Of a stretch of DNA of 45,156 bases, positions 32,221 through 41,476 are shown piece after piece. The notes beneath the pieces are model-generated. The model searched no databases. It was not told the DNA's origin and was given only the letters and a program-made list of their open reading frames with translations. The first letter of the stretch is position 1. The number at the start of each line of letters is the position of its first letter. The translations under genes were made by a program, and so were the position numbers. Location: the NCBI GenBank assembly GCA_031291515.1, contig JARLIW010000027.1:1-45156 (forward strand), given 5' to 3'. The DNA comes from Beijerinckiaceae bacterium (GTDB lineage: Bacteria > Pseudomonadota > Alphaproteobacteria > Rhizobiales > Beijerinckiaceae).

Positions 32221-33081
32221 CTAATGCGTCATCAGGACGGGAATGCGGGCATGGGTGACGACATGCTGCGTGACCCCTCCCAGCAGAAATTGCCTGAGAC
32301 GGCTATGCGTATAGGCTCCCATCACCAACATCGACGCGTCGTGGCGCGCGGCCTCGTCGAGAATCAATTCGCCGGCCGATTTGTCCGTCGCCGAACGAAG
32401 ATCGTGCGATTCCGCCGCGATGCCGTGCCAGCCCAGATAGGCGGACAAATCCGCCACCTCGGTATTGCCTTCGTCCGGACCCGGAGCTTGGATAATGCTC
32501 ACGCGACCAGCCTTGTGCAACAAGGCGATGGATTGTCCGATCACGCGCGCGGACTCCAAGGATCCATTCCAAGCGATCGCGACGTGACGCAGCGGATCGC
32601 CATTCACGGCTTCGGGGACCATGAGGGTCGGTCGTCCGGCCGAGAAGACGGACGCCTCGAACACGCGTTGCGTAAACGTCTCGTCGATTTTTGGCTTGTC
32701 GACGACGACCAAATCGCTCACGCGTCCCGCCAACGCGACGCAGCTTTCGAGATCCCCGACCTCTTCGGTCCAAACCGCGAAGCGCGAATCGCGTTTTTCC
32801 GCCGCCGGCTCAAAGTCGATTCCGTTTGCCGCGCACCAACTTGCAAGCTTGGTCTTGCTGATCGCCGCGCCGTTCTGAATTTCGGCCTTGATACTGTCGA
32901 ACGTGACGCCGGCCGCGATCGCGACGTCCGGAAGGCCCGACAGATAGGTTTCTGGAACGGGGCTGACGAACATCACTTCGATCCGCGAATTGAACGTCTC
33001 GGCGAGTTTTGCGGCCGTATCGAAACGATGCTTTGCTTCGATACCCACGCCTACGGGAATGAGAATGCAGCGCATGACCAT
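32221..33081 (-). CDS. Universal stress protein, tandem UspA domains
   Basis: MRCILIPVGVG...; C-terminal HDASMLVMGAYTHSRLRQFLLGGVTQHVVTHARIPVLMTH. Confidence 0.9.
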   Translation of the reverse strand: MVMRCILIPVGVGIEAKHRFDTAAKLAETFNSRIEVMFVSPVPETYLSGLPDVAIAAGVTFDSIKAEIQNGAAISKTKLASWCAANGIDFEPAAEKRDSRFAVWTEEVGDLESCVALAGRVSDLVVVDKPKIDETFTQRVFEASVFSAGRPTLMVPEAVNGDPLRHVAIAWNGSLESARVIGQSIALLHKAGRVSIIQAPGPDEGNTEVADLSAYLGWHGIAAESHDLRSATDKSAGELILDEAARHDASMLVMGAYTHSRLRQFLLGGVTQHVVTHARIPVLMTH

Positions 33082-33111
33082 GGAAACCTCCGTCGGATAG
33101 AACCCGGAGCC

Positions 33112-33125
33112 TTGATCGGCTTCGA
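33112..33125 (-). promoter_or_regulatory. Candidate FNR/FixK-type box (TTGATCGGCTTCGA)
   Basis: TTGA-N6-TCGA, one mismatch to TTGA-N6-TCAA; about 31 nt upstream of the uspA ORF start. Confidence 0.45.
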
Positions 33126-33132
33126 GCTGGCG

Positions 33133-33741
33133 TCAGTTGGGCAAAATTTCGATTTTCCGGCGTCTTTCGGGCTTGTGGCTCGCTAAACGATAGGCGAGGG
33201 CCAGCAACGTGCCTCCGAGGATGAGGGCGTAGGCGCCGATCAGCCAAGTCAGCACCAAAGCGCCGATCAGGGGGCTCAAGCACAGCAGAACAGCGTAAAT
33301 CAGCGAGACGATTCCGGCGAACACAAGGAACCAGCGGCCGTGGCTGATCTTGAGGCCGACGGCGACGGCGAGCATGACGGCGCCCCAGGCAAAGCCCCAG
33401 GCCGCGATGAGGAAAACAAAGGCGAGGACCGTAATCCCAGGCCATAGGAAGGCGACCAAACCAAACGCGATGCCGATGAACCCGTTGAGGAGGAGGAGCC
33501 CCCAGCGCTCGTGATGACTGGCCCCCCAGGCCGCGAGTGCGATGCTCGCGACGCCGTCGCAAAAGCTGTAAGCGCCGAAAATGAGGACCAGTACGAGGAT
33601 CGTCGCGCCGGGAACGGCAAAGGCGGCCACGCCAAACAGGATCGCCAACACGCCTCTGATCGCCACGGCCCACCAATTGCCGGCAAGAATGGCGTTGCGG
33701 GACTCCATGAGATCAGATTCGACAAAAAACAGCGAAGCCAT
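33133..33741 (-). CDS. HdeD-family membrane protein
   Basis: Six TM-like hydrophobic segments; WWAVAIRGVLAILFGVAAFAVPGATILVLVLIFGAYSFCDGV. Confidence 0.85.
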   Translation of the reverse strand: MASLFFVESDLMESRNAILAGNWWAVAIRGVLAILFGVAAFAVPGATILVLVLIFGAYSFCDGVASIALAAWGASHHERWGLLLLNGFIGIAFGLVAFLWPGITVLAFVFLIAAWGFAWGAVMLAVAVGLKISHGRWFLVFAGIVSLIYAVLLCLSPLIGALVLTWLIGAYALILGGTLLALAYRLASHKPERRRKIEILPN

Positions 33742-33855
33742 CCCGACACTCCTGCGAACCGCCGAAAACGAACCCGGCCCGAAACGCGCGATCCCGTGAA
33801 ACCGGGGCGAACTGGCGCGATACGTTCCTATACGCCAGGATCCCGGGTTCAATCC

Positions 33856-33869
33856 TTGCGCTATATCAA
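33856..33869 (-). promoter_or_regulatory. Candidate FixK-type box; minus strand TTGATATAGCGCAA
   Basis: TTGA-N6-GCAA on the minus strand, about 115 nt upstream of the hdeD ATG. Confidence 0.45.
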
Positions 33870-33985
33870 TCGAAGCCTGTTGCCGGGCCTTAAAAGGCGC
33901 GCGCCATTGCGTGGCGGTGTCGTCGCGGGCGTGTTGCTCCCACATTCCATACGGCCCGCGCTGGGCCGGTGGTCGCCGTCGACCC

Positions 33986-34300
33986 TTAAATGCTTGTGGC
34001 GCTGGCTGGATTGCCGCCGGTTTCCAGCGCGCGCTTGACCTGATCGTCCGAGATATTCAGGCCGGCGGCGCACAAATCGCTGCGCACTTGGAAGCAGAGT
34101 TCCAGGTCATCCGGTTTTGAAATCGCCGTTTGGCACAGGCCTTCCTGATAGGCCGTGGTCTTGGCCTCGTCGAAATGCATCAGCCCGCTGGCCCAACGCC
34201 CGAGGCCCCAGATGTTCTTCATCCGCGTTAAAAACGCTTCCTCTTGTTTTCGGATATACAACGCTTCCGCCGCTTGTTCTCGTTCCTTGAAACTATCCAT
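33986..34300 (-). CDS. DUF1476 / F-ATPase zeta-subunit-like protein
   Basis: MDSFKEREQAAEALYIRKQEEAFLTRMKNIWGLGRWASGLMHFDEAKTTAYQEGL...RSDLCAAGLNISDDQVKRALE follows the alphaproteobacterial zeta inhibitor pattern (FDDRE...F..EA.RNKLLGLWAAEKLGL...A..Y...V...RADL..AG). Confidence 0.75.
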   Translation of the reverse strand: MDSFKEREQAAEALYIRKQEEAFLTRMKNIWGLGRWASGLMHFDEAKTTAYQEGLCQTAISKPDDLELCFQVRSDLCAAGLNISDDQVKRALETGGNPASATSI

Positions 34301-34367
34301 GACGTCCTCCCGCAAGTTTCGCCTGGGTGAAAGGCCGATGATCAATGTTTTCACCTCGATGCCGAGT

Positions 34368-35489
34368 TTAGAGGGCCTCCGATGCCCAGACGGCGAGATC
34401 GTTCGCCGCGTTTCCAAACGCCGTGTTGAGGGCCTTCACCATCACCAATTCGTCCCTCGACGAACACGGGATACTTGTCTTGAAGACGTGCGTCTTCAAG
34501 ACATGTCCGTCGCCCGACAGGAGGGTGGCGGCAAAGCCGATTTCCGCGTTGGAATCGACCGGTCCGGTCACGTTGAAGCTCCGGAGATCGATCTTGATTT
34601 CGCGATCGGTTTTCGCGTGATCGTCCGGGGGCCCGAGGCTCGCGGAAATGCCCGCGTCTTCAAAGCTCTGCAGGATCTTTTCCTGAAACAATTTGGGCAA
34701 CGTGTCGCTCCATTGCATCGTGCCGACGATAACGAGTTGCCCGTCCGGAGAGCGGGAGAGGAGACGTTGCGTCTGCAAGGCGACCACTGCCGTCGGGTCG
34801 GAGATAAAAATTTGGCCTGGCAAACGCGTGTCGGGCAGGCCGCTGAGCTTTGGCACGTTCAGATCGTAGACTGGCGGTGGCTTGGCGGTTTCGCCGGAGG
34901 TCATGCGTTCGAGGCCCGCGATGACGGCGTCCACCTTGTCGGAGTTGCGCGCGAGCGCGTCGGTGAACGACTTGAGGTTGTCCATCGTCGCCTTGAACGA
35001 ATCCGCATTGTCGGACAGAATTTTGTCGACCCGCTGAAGCGCTTGCCGGGCCGTCTGGGTCAGGCTGCGGCCGACATCCGGACCAGCGACGATGAGGGGC
35101 GGCGCGCCGTCTTTGCCGACGAGCGGCGGCGCGCTGGGGCTGCCGCCTTCCAATAAAACCGCCGCGGTGCCGGTGAGGCCTTGGGACTCGATATCGACCT
35201 TGGTGTCCTTGCGTAATGGCGTACCCTCGTTGACGGCAATCGACGCCACCACATGTTCGGGGTCATGGGGATCGATGATCAAGCCGGTGACTTCGCCGAC
35301 ACGAACGCCGTCGAAAAGCACCGCCGCGCCCGGTTGGAGGCCGGACACATTATGGAAAAACTGCAGCCGATAGGGCACGCGCGACGCCAATCCCCCGCTG
35401 TTGTCGAGCCAATACACGAAGGCGAAGGCCGCGAGTATGACGGTCAGTGCCAGGCTTCCAACCGCGAGGTAGCGTGCGTTTGTTTCCAT
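34368..35489 (-). CDS. mlaD: MlaD/MCE substrate-binding protein fused to an ABC transport auxiliary (PqiC-like) domain
   Basis: MCE region VSGLQPGAAVLFDGVRVGEVTGL...; C-terminal VYDLNVPKL...LVIVGTMQWSDTLPKLFQEKILQSFEDAG. Confidence 0.82.
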   Translation of the reverse strand: METNARYLAVGSLALTVILAAFAFVYWLDNSGGLASRVPYRLQFFHNVSGLQPGAAVLFDGVRVGEVTGLIIDPHDPEHVVASIAVNEGTPLRKDTKVDIESQGLTGTAAVLLEGGSPSAPPLVGKDGAPPLIVAGPDVGRSLTQTARQALQRVDKILSDNADSFKATMDNLKSFTDALARNSDKVDAVIAGLERMTSGETAKPPPVYDLNVPKLSGLPDTRLPGQIFISDPTAVVALQTQRLLSRSPDGQLVIVGTMQWSDTLPKLFQEKILQSFEDAGISASLGPPDDHAKTDREIKIDLRSFNVTGPVDSNAEIGFAATLLSGDGHVLKTHVFKTSIPCSSRDELVMVKALNTAFGNAANDLAVWASEAL

Positions 35490-35505
35490 CGGGGGGCCTC
35501 TTTGA

Positions 35506-36273
35506 CTAAACGATCGAATTGTTGCGCGCGCGTTGCCCGCGGAAATAAGCTTGCACCCAGGGATGCTCGGACGCGAGCATCGCCGACATCGGCCCGAGAG
35601 CCACGATCTTCCCATCCGCCAACGCCGCGACGCGATCGCAGACCGTCGCAAGGCTGTCGAGGTCATGGGTCACCATGAACACCGTCAGGCCGAGCGCTTT
35701 TTGGAGCGTCTTGATCAGACGATCGAAATCGCTCGCCGCGATCGGGTCGAGCCCCGAGGTCGGTTCGTCGAGAAATACGATGTCGGGGTCGAGGGCCAGC
35801 GCGCGCGCTAGGGCCGCGCGCTTGATCATCCCGCCGGAGAGTTCCTCGGGCAATTTCTCGGCATCCACGGCGGAGAGGCCAACCATGCCCAGTTTCGTGA
35901 TCGCGACCGACGATTGAAGCCGTGGGGGAAGTTGGAGATATTCGCGCATCGGAAATTCGACGTTTTGGCGGACCGTGAGCGATGAAAACAACGCGCCTTG
36001 CTGGAACAGAACGCCCCAATGACGCTCGACGGCGCGCATGGCGGCGGAACTCACCTCGTCGGGATTCGCGCCGAGGATGTTGATGGTGCCAGAGCGCTTT
36101 CGCAGGAGTCCGAGAATCGTCCGGAGGAGGACCGACTTTCCGCCTCCCGACGCTCCCACGAGCCCGAGGATTTCGCCGCGGCGCACGTCGAGGCTCAGAT
36201 GATCGATCACGGTATTGTTTCCGAAGCCGACGACGAGATCGGTCAAACGGATCGCGGGCGCTTCATCGCTCAT
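35506..36273 (-). CDS. mlaF: MlaF-type ABC transporter ATP-binding protein
   Basis: GASGGGKSVLL Walker A, LSGGMIKRAALARALALDPDIVFLDEPTSGLDP. Confidence 0.93.
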   Translation of the reverse strand: MSDEAPAIRLTDLVVGFGNNTVIDHLSLDVRRGEILGLVGASGGGKSVLLRTILGLLRKRSGTINILGANPDEVSSAAMRAVERHWGVLFQQGALFSSLTVRQNVEFPMREYLQLPPRLQSSVAITKLGMVGLSAVDAEKLPEELSGGMIKRAALARALALDPDIVFLDEPTSGLDPIAASDFDRLIKTLQKALGLTVFMVTHDLDSLATVCDRVAALADGKIVALGPMSAMLASEHPWVQAYFRGQRARNNSIV

Positions 36274-36276
36274 GCC

Positions 36277-37410
36277 TCACATCCCGATCGACGCGAAGAA
36301 CATCGCGAAAAAGCCATCGAGAACGATGACGAGGAAAATCGATTTGACGACGGATTCCGTCGTGTGAAAACCAAGGGACTCGGTATTGCCCTGCACGCGG
36401 AGCCCTTCGGTACAGGCCACGATTCCGATGACCAGGGCCATGAACGGCGCTTTCCACATCCCGACTTCAAAATGTGTCACCGAAATCGCATCGCGCAAAC
36501 GCGTAATATAGGTGGCGACGCTCATGCCGCCATAGAGCCAGGATACGAGGCCGCCGCCGACAAGCGCGGACATGGACCCGATGAAGGTGAGCATCGGCAA
36601 GGCAAGGACAAGCGCCAGGACGCGCGGCAGCATCAGAATCTCGATCGGATCGAGTCCCATGGTGCGGATCGCGTCGATTTCCTCGCGCATTTTCATCGAG
36701 CCGAGTTCCGCCGTGTAGGAACTTCCGGAACGTCCAGCCACCATGATCGAGACGATCAGGACGCCAAGTTCGCGAAGGACGAGAATACCGACGAGATCGA
36801 TGGCATAGGTTTGAGCGCCGAATTTTCGAAAGTTGAAGATCCCTTGCTGCGCGATGATCGCGCCGATCAGGAAGGTGATGAGCAGAATGATCGGAACCGA
36901 TCGCAATCCCACGCGGTCGAATTGGTTGACCGCGGCGGTGAGACGGAAACTGCGGGGACGACGGATCACGCGCGCCATGGCCATGGCGATCGCGCCAAGC
37001 ATGACGAGCAACGCGGACAAGTCGTTGCCAAGATCGATCAGGGAGCGTCCGAGCCCCTCGATGGCCGCGAGCGGACTGCGCTTTTTGGGGGGCAGAGGTG
37101 TGTGGTCGCTCACGCGCGCGACGGCGTCGAGAAGAGATCGGTGTTGGTCCAATACGCCTTTGAAGACGACCTTCTGGCCGCGCGCCTTCGCCGGCGTGAC
37201 CAAACGCTCGATGAGACAGGCGCCGAATGTGTCGATTGCCGTGACGCCGTGCATATCGACGATCATGGGACCGGTGCCGGCCGCTTGGGCCGCCGCGTCG
37301 ACCAGGGAATCCAATGCCACCGCGTTGGTCACGGTCCAAGGGCCGTCCGCTTCGATTTCGATTTGGCCGCCATCCCCGGCGTTCCAGCGCAGTAAATCAT
37401 TCGATTCCAT
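36277..37410 (-). CDS. mlaE: MlaE-type ABC permease with N-terminal STAS-like domain
   Basis: STAS-like MIVDMHGVTAIDTFGACLIERL; permease core GSSYTAELGSMKMREEIDAIRTMGLDPIEILMLPRVLAL. Confidence 0.9.
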   Translation of the reverse strand: MESNDLLRWNAGDGGQIEIEADGPWTVTNAVALDSLVDAAAQAAGTGPMIVDMHGVTAIDTFGACLIERLVTPAKARGQKVVFKGVLDQHRSLLDAVARVSDHTPLPPKKRSPLAAIEGLGRSLIDLGNDLSALLVMLGAIAMAMARVIRRPRSFRLTAAVNQFDRVGLRSVPIILLITFLIGAIIAQQGIFNFRKFGAQTYAIDLVGILVLRELGVLIVSIMVAGRSGSSYTAELGSMKMREEIDAIRTMGLDPIEILMLPRVLALVLALPMLTFIGSMSALVGGGLVSWLYGGMSVATYITRLRDAISVTHFEVGMWKAPFMALVIGIVACTEGLRVQGNTESLGFHTTESVVKSIFLVIVLDGFFAMFFASIGM

Positions 37411-37548
37411 GTTCGTTGCGACCCTTCAAATCGTAACCGGAAGTCGAGATCTCCAAACCTTTTTAGAGCGTGATCTTATCGGGCGTAAGACGCAATGGGC
37501 GTCACGATAGAATGACGTCGTTATTTCGGAAAGTCGGGAGACATTGGG

Positions 37549-38394
37549 TCAGTGCGCGAGGAAAAGTGGTCGTTCCGATTTTTCGATGAGGTCGCGGGTG
37601 GCGCCTCCCAAGACCCATTCTCGGAACCGCGAATGCCCGTAGGCGCCCATCACGATCACATCGGCGGATAGCTTCGCGGCCTCGTCCCGGATGGCCGCGC
37701 CGGTATCTTCATCCTTTGCTTGAACGGGGACGATCTCCACTTTCACGCCGTGGCGATCGAGGTGCGCCGCGATATCGGTCGCCTCTTCGCCGCGGTTTGC
37801 GCTGGCCAGGGGTTCGACGCTCAGAAGACGGACGAGCGTGGCGCGCTTCAGCAAAGGCAGGGCTTCGCATATCGCGCGTGTCGCCGACCTTGAATCGTTC
37901 CAAGCCAATAACACCGTTCTGATCTCTTGCCGGGCAGGGCAACCGGGCGGGATCAAATAGACACCACGGCCGGCCTCGAAGAGCACGGCTTCGACAAGTT
38001 CCGTCCAATCTCGTCCTTCCGAAGGTCGGTAGGGAGTCGTCGCGATGAACAAGTCCGCGCATCGCGCCAGCGACACCGTCCGCCGCGCGACTTGGCTGGG
38101 CCAAGTTTCGATTCGGCGCATTTCGTTGGACCCGCCTGGCCAGAACAACCGCTCGGTTATCTTCGCGGTCGCGCGGTCACCCTGATCGCGCACTTCCTTT
38201 TCCAGGGCGAATACGGCCTCCATCTCGCCATAGCCCGATTGCGCGCCGAGGACGTAGGCGTATTCTGGAAGAAGATTGGTATACAAGCCGGTGACGCGCG
38301 CGCCCCCGAGGAAAGAGGAGAGCGCCTCCGCGTGAGAGAGGCGCGCCTCGTCTTCCCCGGATCCATCGAGGTGAACCATAAGGTCTTTGATCAT
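37549..38394 (-). CDS. Universal stress protein, tandem UspA domains
   Basis: MIKDLMVHLDGSG...; C-terminal LSADVIVMGAYGHSRFREWVLGGATRDLIEKSERPLFLAH. Confidence 0.9.
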   Translation of the reverse strand: MIKDLMVHLDGSGEDEARLSHAEALSSFLGGARVTGLYTNLLPEYAYVLGAQSGYGEMEAVFALEKEVRDQGDRATAKITERLFWPGGSNEMRRIETWPSQVARRTVSLARCADLFIATTPYRPSEGRDWTELVEAVLFEAGRGVYLIPPGCPARQEIRTVLLAWNDSRSATRAICEALPLLKRATLVRLLSVEPLASANRGEEATDIAAHLDRHGVKVEIVPVQAKDEDTGAAIRDEAAKLSADVIVMGAYGHSRFREWVLGGATRDLIEKSERPLFLAH

Positions 38395-38472
38395 GAGGCC
38401 AGTCTCCTCTCGGGCTATCGCCCCCGGATAGAACGTGCGCCAAAGCATGGGGGCACAAAATAGTCGGGCGCC

Positions 38473-38486
38473 TTGATCTACTTCAA
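38473..38486 (-). promoter_or_regulatory. FNR/FixK-type box (TTGATCTACTTCAA)
   Basis: Perfect TTGA-N6-TCAA half-sites, about 79 nt upstream of the uspA ATG at 38394. Confidence 0.65.
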
Positions 38487-38544
38487 AACACGACCGCTTT
38501 TTGCTGTTCGCGCCAAATCGTGACCAGGCGTGCGATCGGCGGGG

Positions 38545-38961
38545 CTACTGATCCGCGACCAAGCGGACATCCACGATCTTGTAGGTCTCCCAATCCCCGG
38601 AACCGGCTTGGATCGAGACATATTCTCCAGGCAAGAATCGGTGCTCGTCGAGGTGCTTGACAGCTTCCTCGGCGCCGGCCGCCGCGTAATCGAAGTACCA
38701 TGTGGCGCCGCCCGCTCCGCCGGGCTTGTGCACGAGATGCCCCGACAGGCCCGGCTCGCCGTCCCGAAAACGATTCACGAGGCAGCGTTGGCGCAGGCCG
38801 TTCCAGTCGGCCGGATTGATCCGGCTCTGCGAATCGAGGGGCGCGATGAAGCGGTAGCCGATGGTCGAACTGCCTTCCGGAAAGGCCTGACACCGCGCCA
38901 AGTGGAGTGTGATTAGAGATAGAGCCGCTTTGCCGTTCGCGTGCTCTTTCGTGTCGCTCAT
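38545..38961 (-). CDS. Hypothetical protein
   Basis: 138 aa, MSDTKEHANGKAALSLITLHLARCQAFPEGSSTIGYRFIAPL...; intergenic to known genes, no recognised family. Confidence 0.65.
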   Translation of the reverse strand: MSDTKEHANGKAALSLITLHLARCQAFPEGSSTIGYRFIAPLDSQSRINPADWNGLRQRCLVNRFRDGEPGLSGHLVHKPGGAGGATWYFDYAAAGAEEAVKHLDEHRFLPGEYVSIQAGSGDWETYKIVDVRLVADQ

Positions 38962-39082
38962 GATCAATTTCCTCAAAATAGGTGAATAATTGTAGCGCCT
39001 GGATGCGAAGGTTGGTCAAGATACCTTTTCTTCCCTTGCATCTTCCCTCCGCCTTTGGTCGCGCCGATGGAGCGCCATGCCA

Positions 39083-39304
39083 TCACGCCTCGCCGCCTGA
39101 AAAGCGCACCCAGCCGTCCGCCGTTTTAACATAAGAACGCTTGACCGCGCCCCATGCGATTTGATGCGCGGCTTCCTCCTGGCGAGGATCGCCGCCATGC
39201 GCGGCGAACGCGTGATTGAAGGCGGCCCGGAAGATATCCTGGGCATGCTCCGGCAAATGGTTCCGGACACTCGGTGGAAGATCGTCATTGGTTCGATAAG
39301 GCAC
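39083..39304 (-). CDS. chaB: ChaB family protein
   Basis: MPYRTNDDLPPSVRNHLPEHAQDIFRAAFNHAF...EEAAHQIAWGAVKRSYVK. Confidence 0.9.
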   Translation of the reverse strand: MPYRTNDDLPPSVRNHLPEHAQDIFRAAFNHAFAAHGGDPRQEEAAHQIAWGAVKRSYVKTADGWVRFSGGEA

Positions 39305-39328
39305 GATCGCCCTCCTTAAAGCGCCCGG

Positions 39329-39775
39329 TCAACCGGCCAGATGTTTTTCGATTTCCGCGGTTGAAAGATGCGCCAAATCCTTGGCCACTTCCGCGATGAT
39401 CGCATCTCGCGTCGTCGCCTGCAGTTGGCCCCGCAGAATGCCGAGCGCCCTTGGGGGCGCCAACAAGACGATTTTATCGACGGTATGGTCGCGCACCGCG
39501 GTATCGAGCCGCCCCGCCAAATCCGCCAGAAACGCGGTCTCGACTTCGAGATGTAAATCCGTCGTTTCGACGGAGCTTCTGCCGCCGCCGTGAGATTCGT
39601 GAACGTGTCCTGGCCGGTCCGTGCCGAGCTCTCGCGTCGGCGGCGCCTGATGGACAAGGGATTCGAGCAGCGTCAGATTGATCAGTTCGGGGTCGCCGTC
39701 GTTGCGGAAGATTAGGGCTTTGGCGCCGTCGCACACGACCACCCAGCTTTGCCACGGCACTTTTACATGATTCAT
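39329..39775 (-). CDS. Host attachment protein family
   Basis: WVVVCDGAKALIFRNDGD...; LADLAGRLDTAVRDHTVDKIVLLAPPRALGILR. Confidence 0.8.
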   Translation of the reverse strand: MNHVKVPWQSWVVVCDGAKALIFRNDGDPELINLTLLESLVHQAPPTRELGTDRPGHVHESHGGGRSSVETTDLHLEVETAFLADLAGRLDTAVRDHTVDKIVLLAPPRALGILRGQLQATTRDAIIAEVAKDLAHLSTAEIEKHLAG

Positions 39776-39791
39776 TTCTCAGTCCTCGGGT

Positions 39792-41429
39792 TTAAGATTC
39801 GAACACATAGAGTCCGGGAGCCCGCGCAAGCGGCGGCAAATCTTTGCAACCGCCCGCGGCCGGCGCCTTGACGAGCGCCTTCGTGGAATGACTCTTGAAC
39901 CAAGAGACCCACTCCGGCCACCAAGAGTCGTGAATTTCCGGCGCGCCAGCGTACCACGCGTCCGGACTGGCGGCGCGGGCACTCTGATCCCCCGTCAAAA
40001 TGCGATAGCGCGTCCGCGGCTTGCCCGGCGGGCTGACGACCCCGCCGGTATGCCCCCCGCCGGTCAAGACGAATGTCGTGTCCATCGAGCTGAATTGGGA
40101 ACTGTTGTAAACGGAGCGCCACGGAACCGCATGGTCGCGCTCCGCCCCGAGGAGGAAGAGCGGCAGGTCAATGTCCTTCAGCGCCTCGGCGTGACCATCC
40201 ATCCGGTATGTTCCGACGGCGAGGCTGTTGTCCAGAACGAGTTGGTGCAGGAACTGTTGTTGCGCCCGGGCAGGCGTGCGCGGCGGATCGGCCATCCAGG
40301 CGTCGATATCGGTCGGTGGTTTGGGTTTTGCCAGGAGGTAGCGTTCGACGAGCTTGGCGAAGGTCATTTCCTTGGCCCGCATGAGGTAGGAGAGGCCCGC
40401 GATTTGGCGGATATCGACTCCCGCGTTGACGTGCATCGCGTCTTCCAGAATCGAAAGCGGGGCCTCCTCGAGAAACAGCGTGAGATCCGCGGCTTCCGTG
40501 AAGTCGGTTTGGGTCGCCAACAGACTGAGGCTCGCCAGGTCCGCGTTGCCTTTGGCGTTCAAGGCGGCGGCGGCGATTGTCAGCGCGACCCCCCCGAGGC
40601 AATAGCCGGCCGCATGAACTTTTTCGGTTGGAATGCACGTTTTGATCGCATCGAGCGCGGCTAAGACGCCCGTTTGCACGTAATCCTCGATCGAGCTTCC
40701 ATTCCCGGTCGGATCCGGGTTTTTCCAGGAGATGATGAAGACCGTGAAACCCTGGCCGACGAGGTAGCGGACAATGGAGTTCGGCGGCGTGAGATCGAGA
40801 ACATAATATTTCATGATCCAGGCGGGGACGACGAGGATCGGCTCGCGATGGACCTCCGCCGTGACTGGCCGATATTGAATGAGTTCCATCAATTCGTTGC
40901 GGAAGATCACGTCGCCGGGCGTGATCGCGATCGTTTCGCCAATTCTAAAGCGCTCCATGCCCTTTGGCTTATCACCGAGCGCCGCGCGCGCGGCGTCCTC
41001 GGCAAAAATCGCCGCGCCGGTCAAAAAATTCATGCCCCCGGTTTGCCAAGCCGCCGCGATCACTTCGGGGTTGGTCCAGGGGAAATTGACGGGCGACCAG
41101 GAATTCAAGGCAAGGGAGCCAAGAAATTCCAAGCGCTTGAGATGGCGTTCGTTCAGGCCGGAAAATTGTTTCGCCGCAACTTTCCATTGCGCTTCCGAAG
41201 CGAGCTGCGCCGCGGCAAGGGACCTGAACGGTTCCTGATTCCAGAGGGGGTCGCGAAACCGCCGGTCGGCGAGCCAGGGTTCGCTCTTCGACCCGTCTGG
41301 TCCACCCGCGTCTCCAGACTCCGTAAAATCCGCCGGGGGAGCCGCTTGCGGGTTGGAAACCGAGCCGCCCGGTCCGACTTGCCGCCGCGCATCTTCCGCC
41401 GCGGACGAAGCGATGTGACCCTCAGGCAT
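39792..41429 (-). CDS. phaC: Class I poly(3-hydroxyalkanoate) synthase
   Basis: HAAGYCLGGVALTIAAA lipase-box-like catalytic site, FTVFIISWKNPDP, LPLFLLGAERDHAVPW, GGGHTGGVVSPP; ATG 41429 (ORF extends to TTG 41456). Confidence 0.93.
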   Translation of the reverse strand: MPEGHIASSAAEDARRQVGPGGSVSNPQAAPPADFTESGDAGGPDGSKSEPWLADRRFRDPLWNQEPFRSLAAAQLASEAQWKVAAKQFSGLNERHLKRLEFLGSLALNSWSPVNFPWTNPEVIAAAWQTGGMNFLTGAAIFAEDAARAALGDKPKGMERFRIGETIAITPGDVIFRNELMELIQYRPVTAEVHREPILVVPAWIMKYYVLDLTPPNSIVRYLVGQGFTVFIISWKNPDPTGNGSSIEDYVQTGVLAALDAIKTCIPTEKVHAAGYCLGGVALTIAAAALNAKGNADLASLSLLATQTDFTEAADLTLFLEEAPLSILEDAMHVNAGVDIRQIAGLSYLMRAKEMTFAKLVERYLLAKPKPPTDIDAWMADPPRTPARAQQQFLHQLVLDNSLAVGTYRMDGHAEALKDIDLPLFLLGAERDHAVPWRSVYNSSQFSSMDTTFVLTGGGHTGGVVSPPGKPRTRYRILTGDQSARAASPDAWYAGAPEIHDSWWPEWVSWFKSHSTKALVKAPAAGGCKDLPPLARAPGLYVFES

Positions 41430-41476
41430 TTCCTTGCTCCCAAATGCCTTTATCAAGATATTTCGAGTCGAGTGCC

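Noticed and set aside
33839-33860. tRNA T-arm-like string (CCCGGGTTCAATCC)
   Set aside because: Flanking bases cannot form the T-stem and no acceptor/anticodon arms were found.
35998-37395. 465-aa plus-strand ORF
   Set aside because: Antisense to mlaF/mlaE with low-complexity D/H/R-rich composition.
37416-37429. FixK-like TTGCGACCCTTCAA next to mlaE
   Set aside because: Only 6 nt from the start codon and overlapping the likely SD (GAAGGG), so an unlikely activator site unless the start is mis-assigned.
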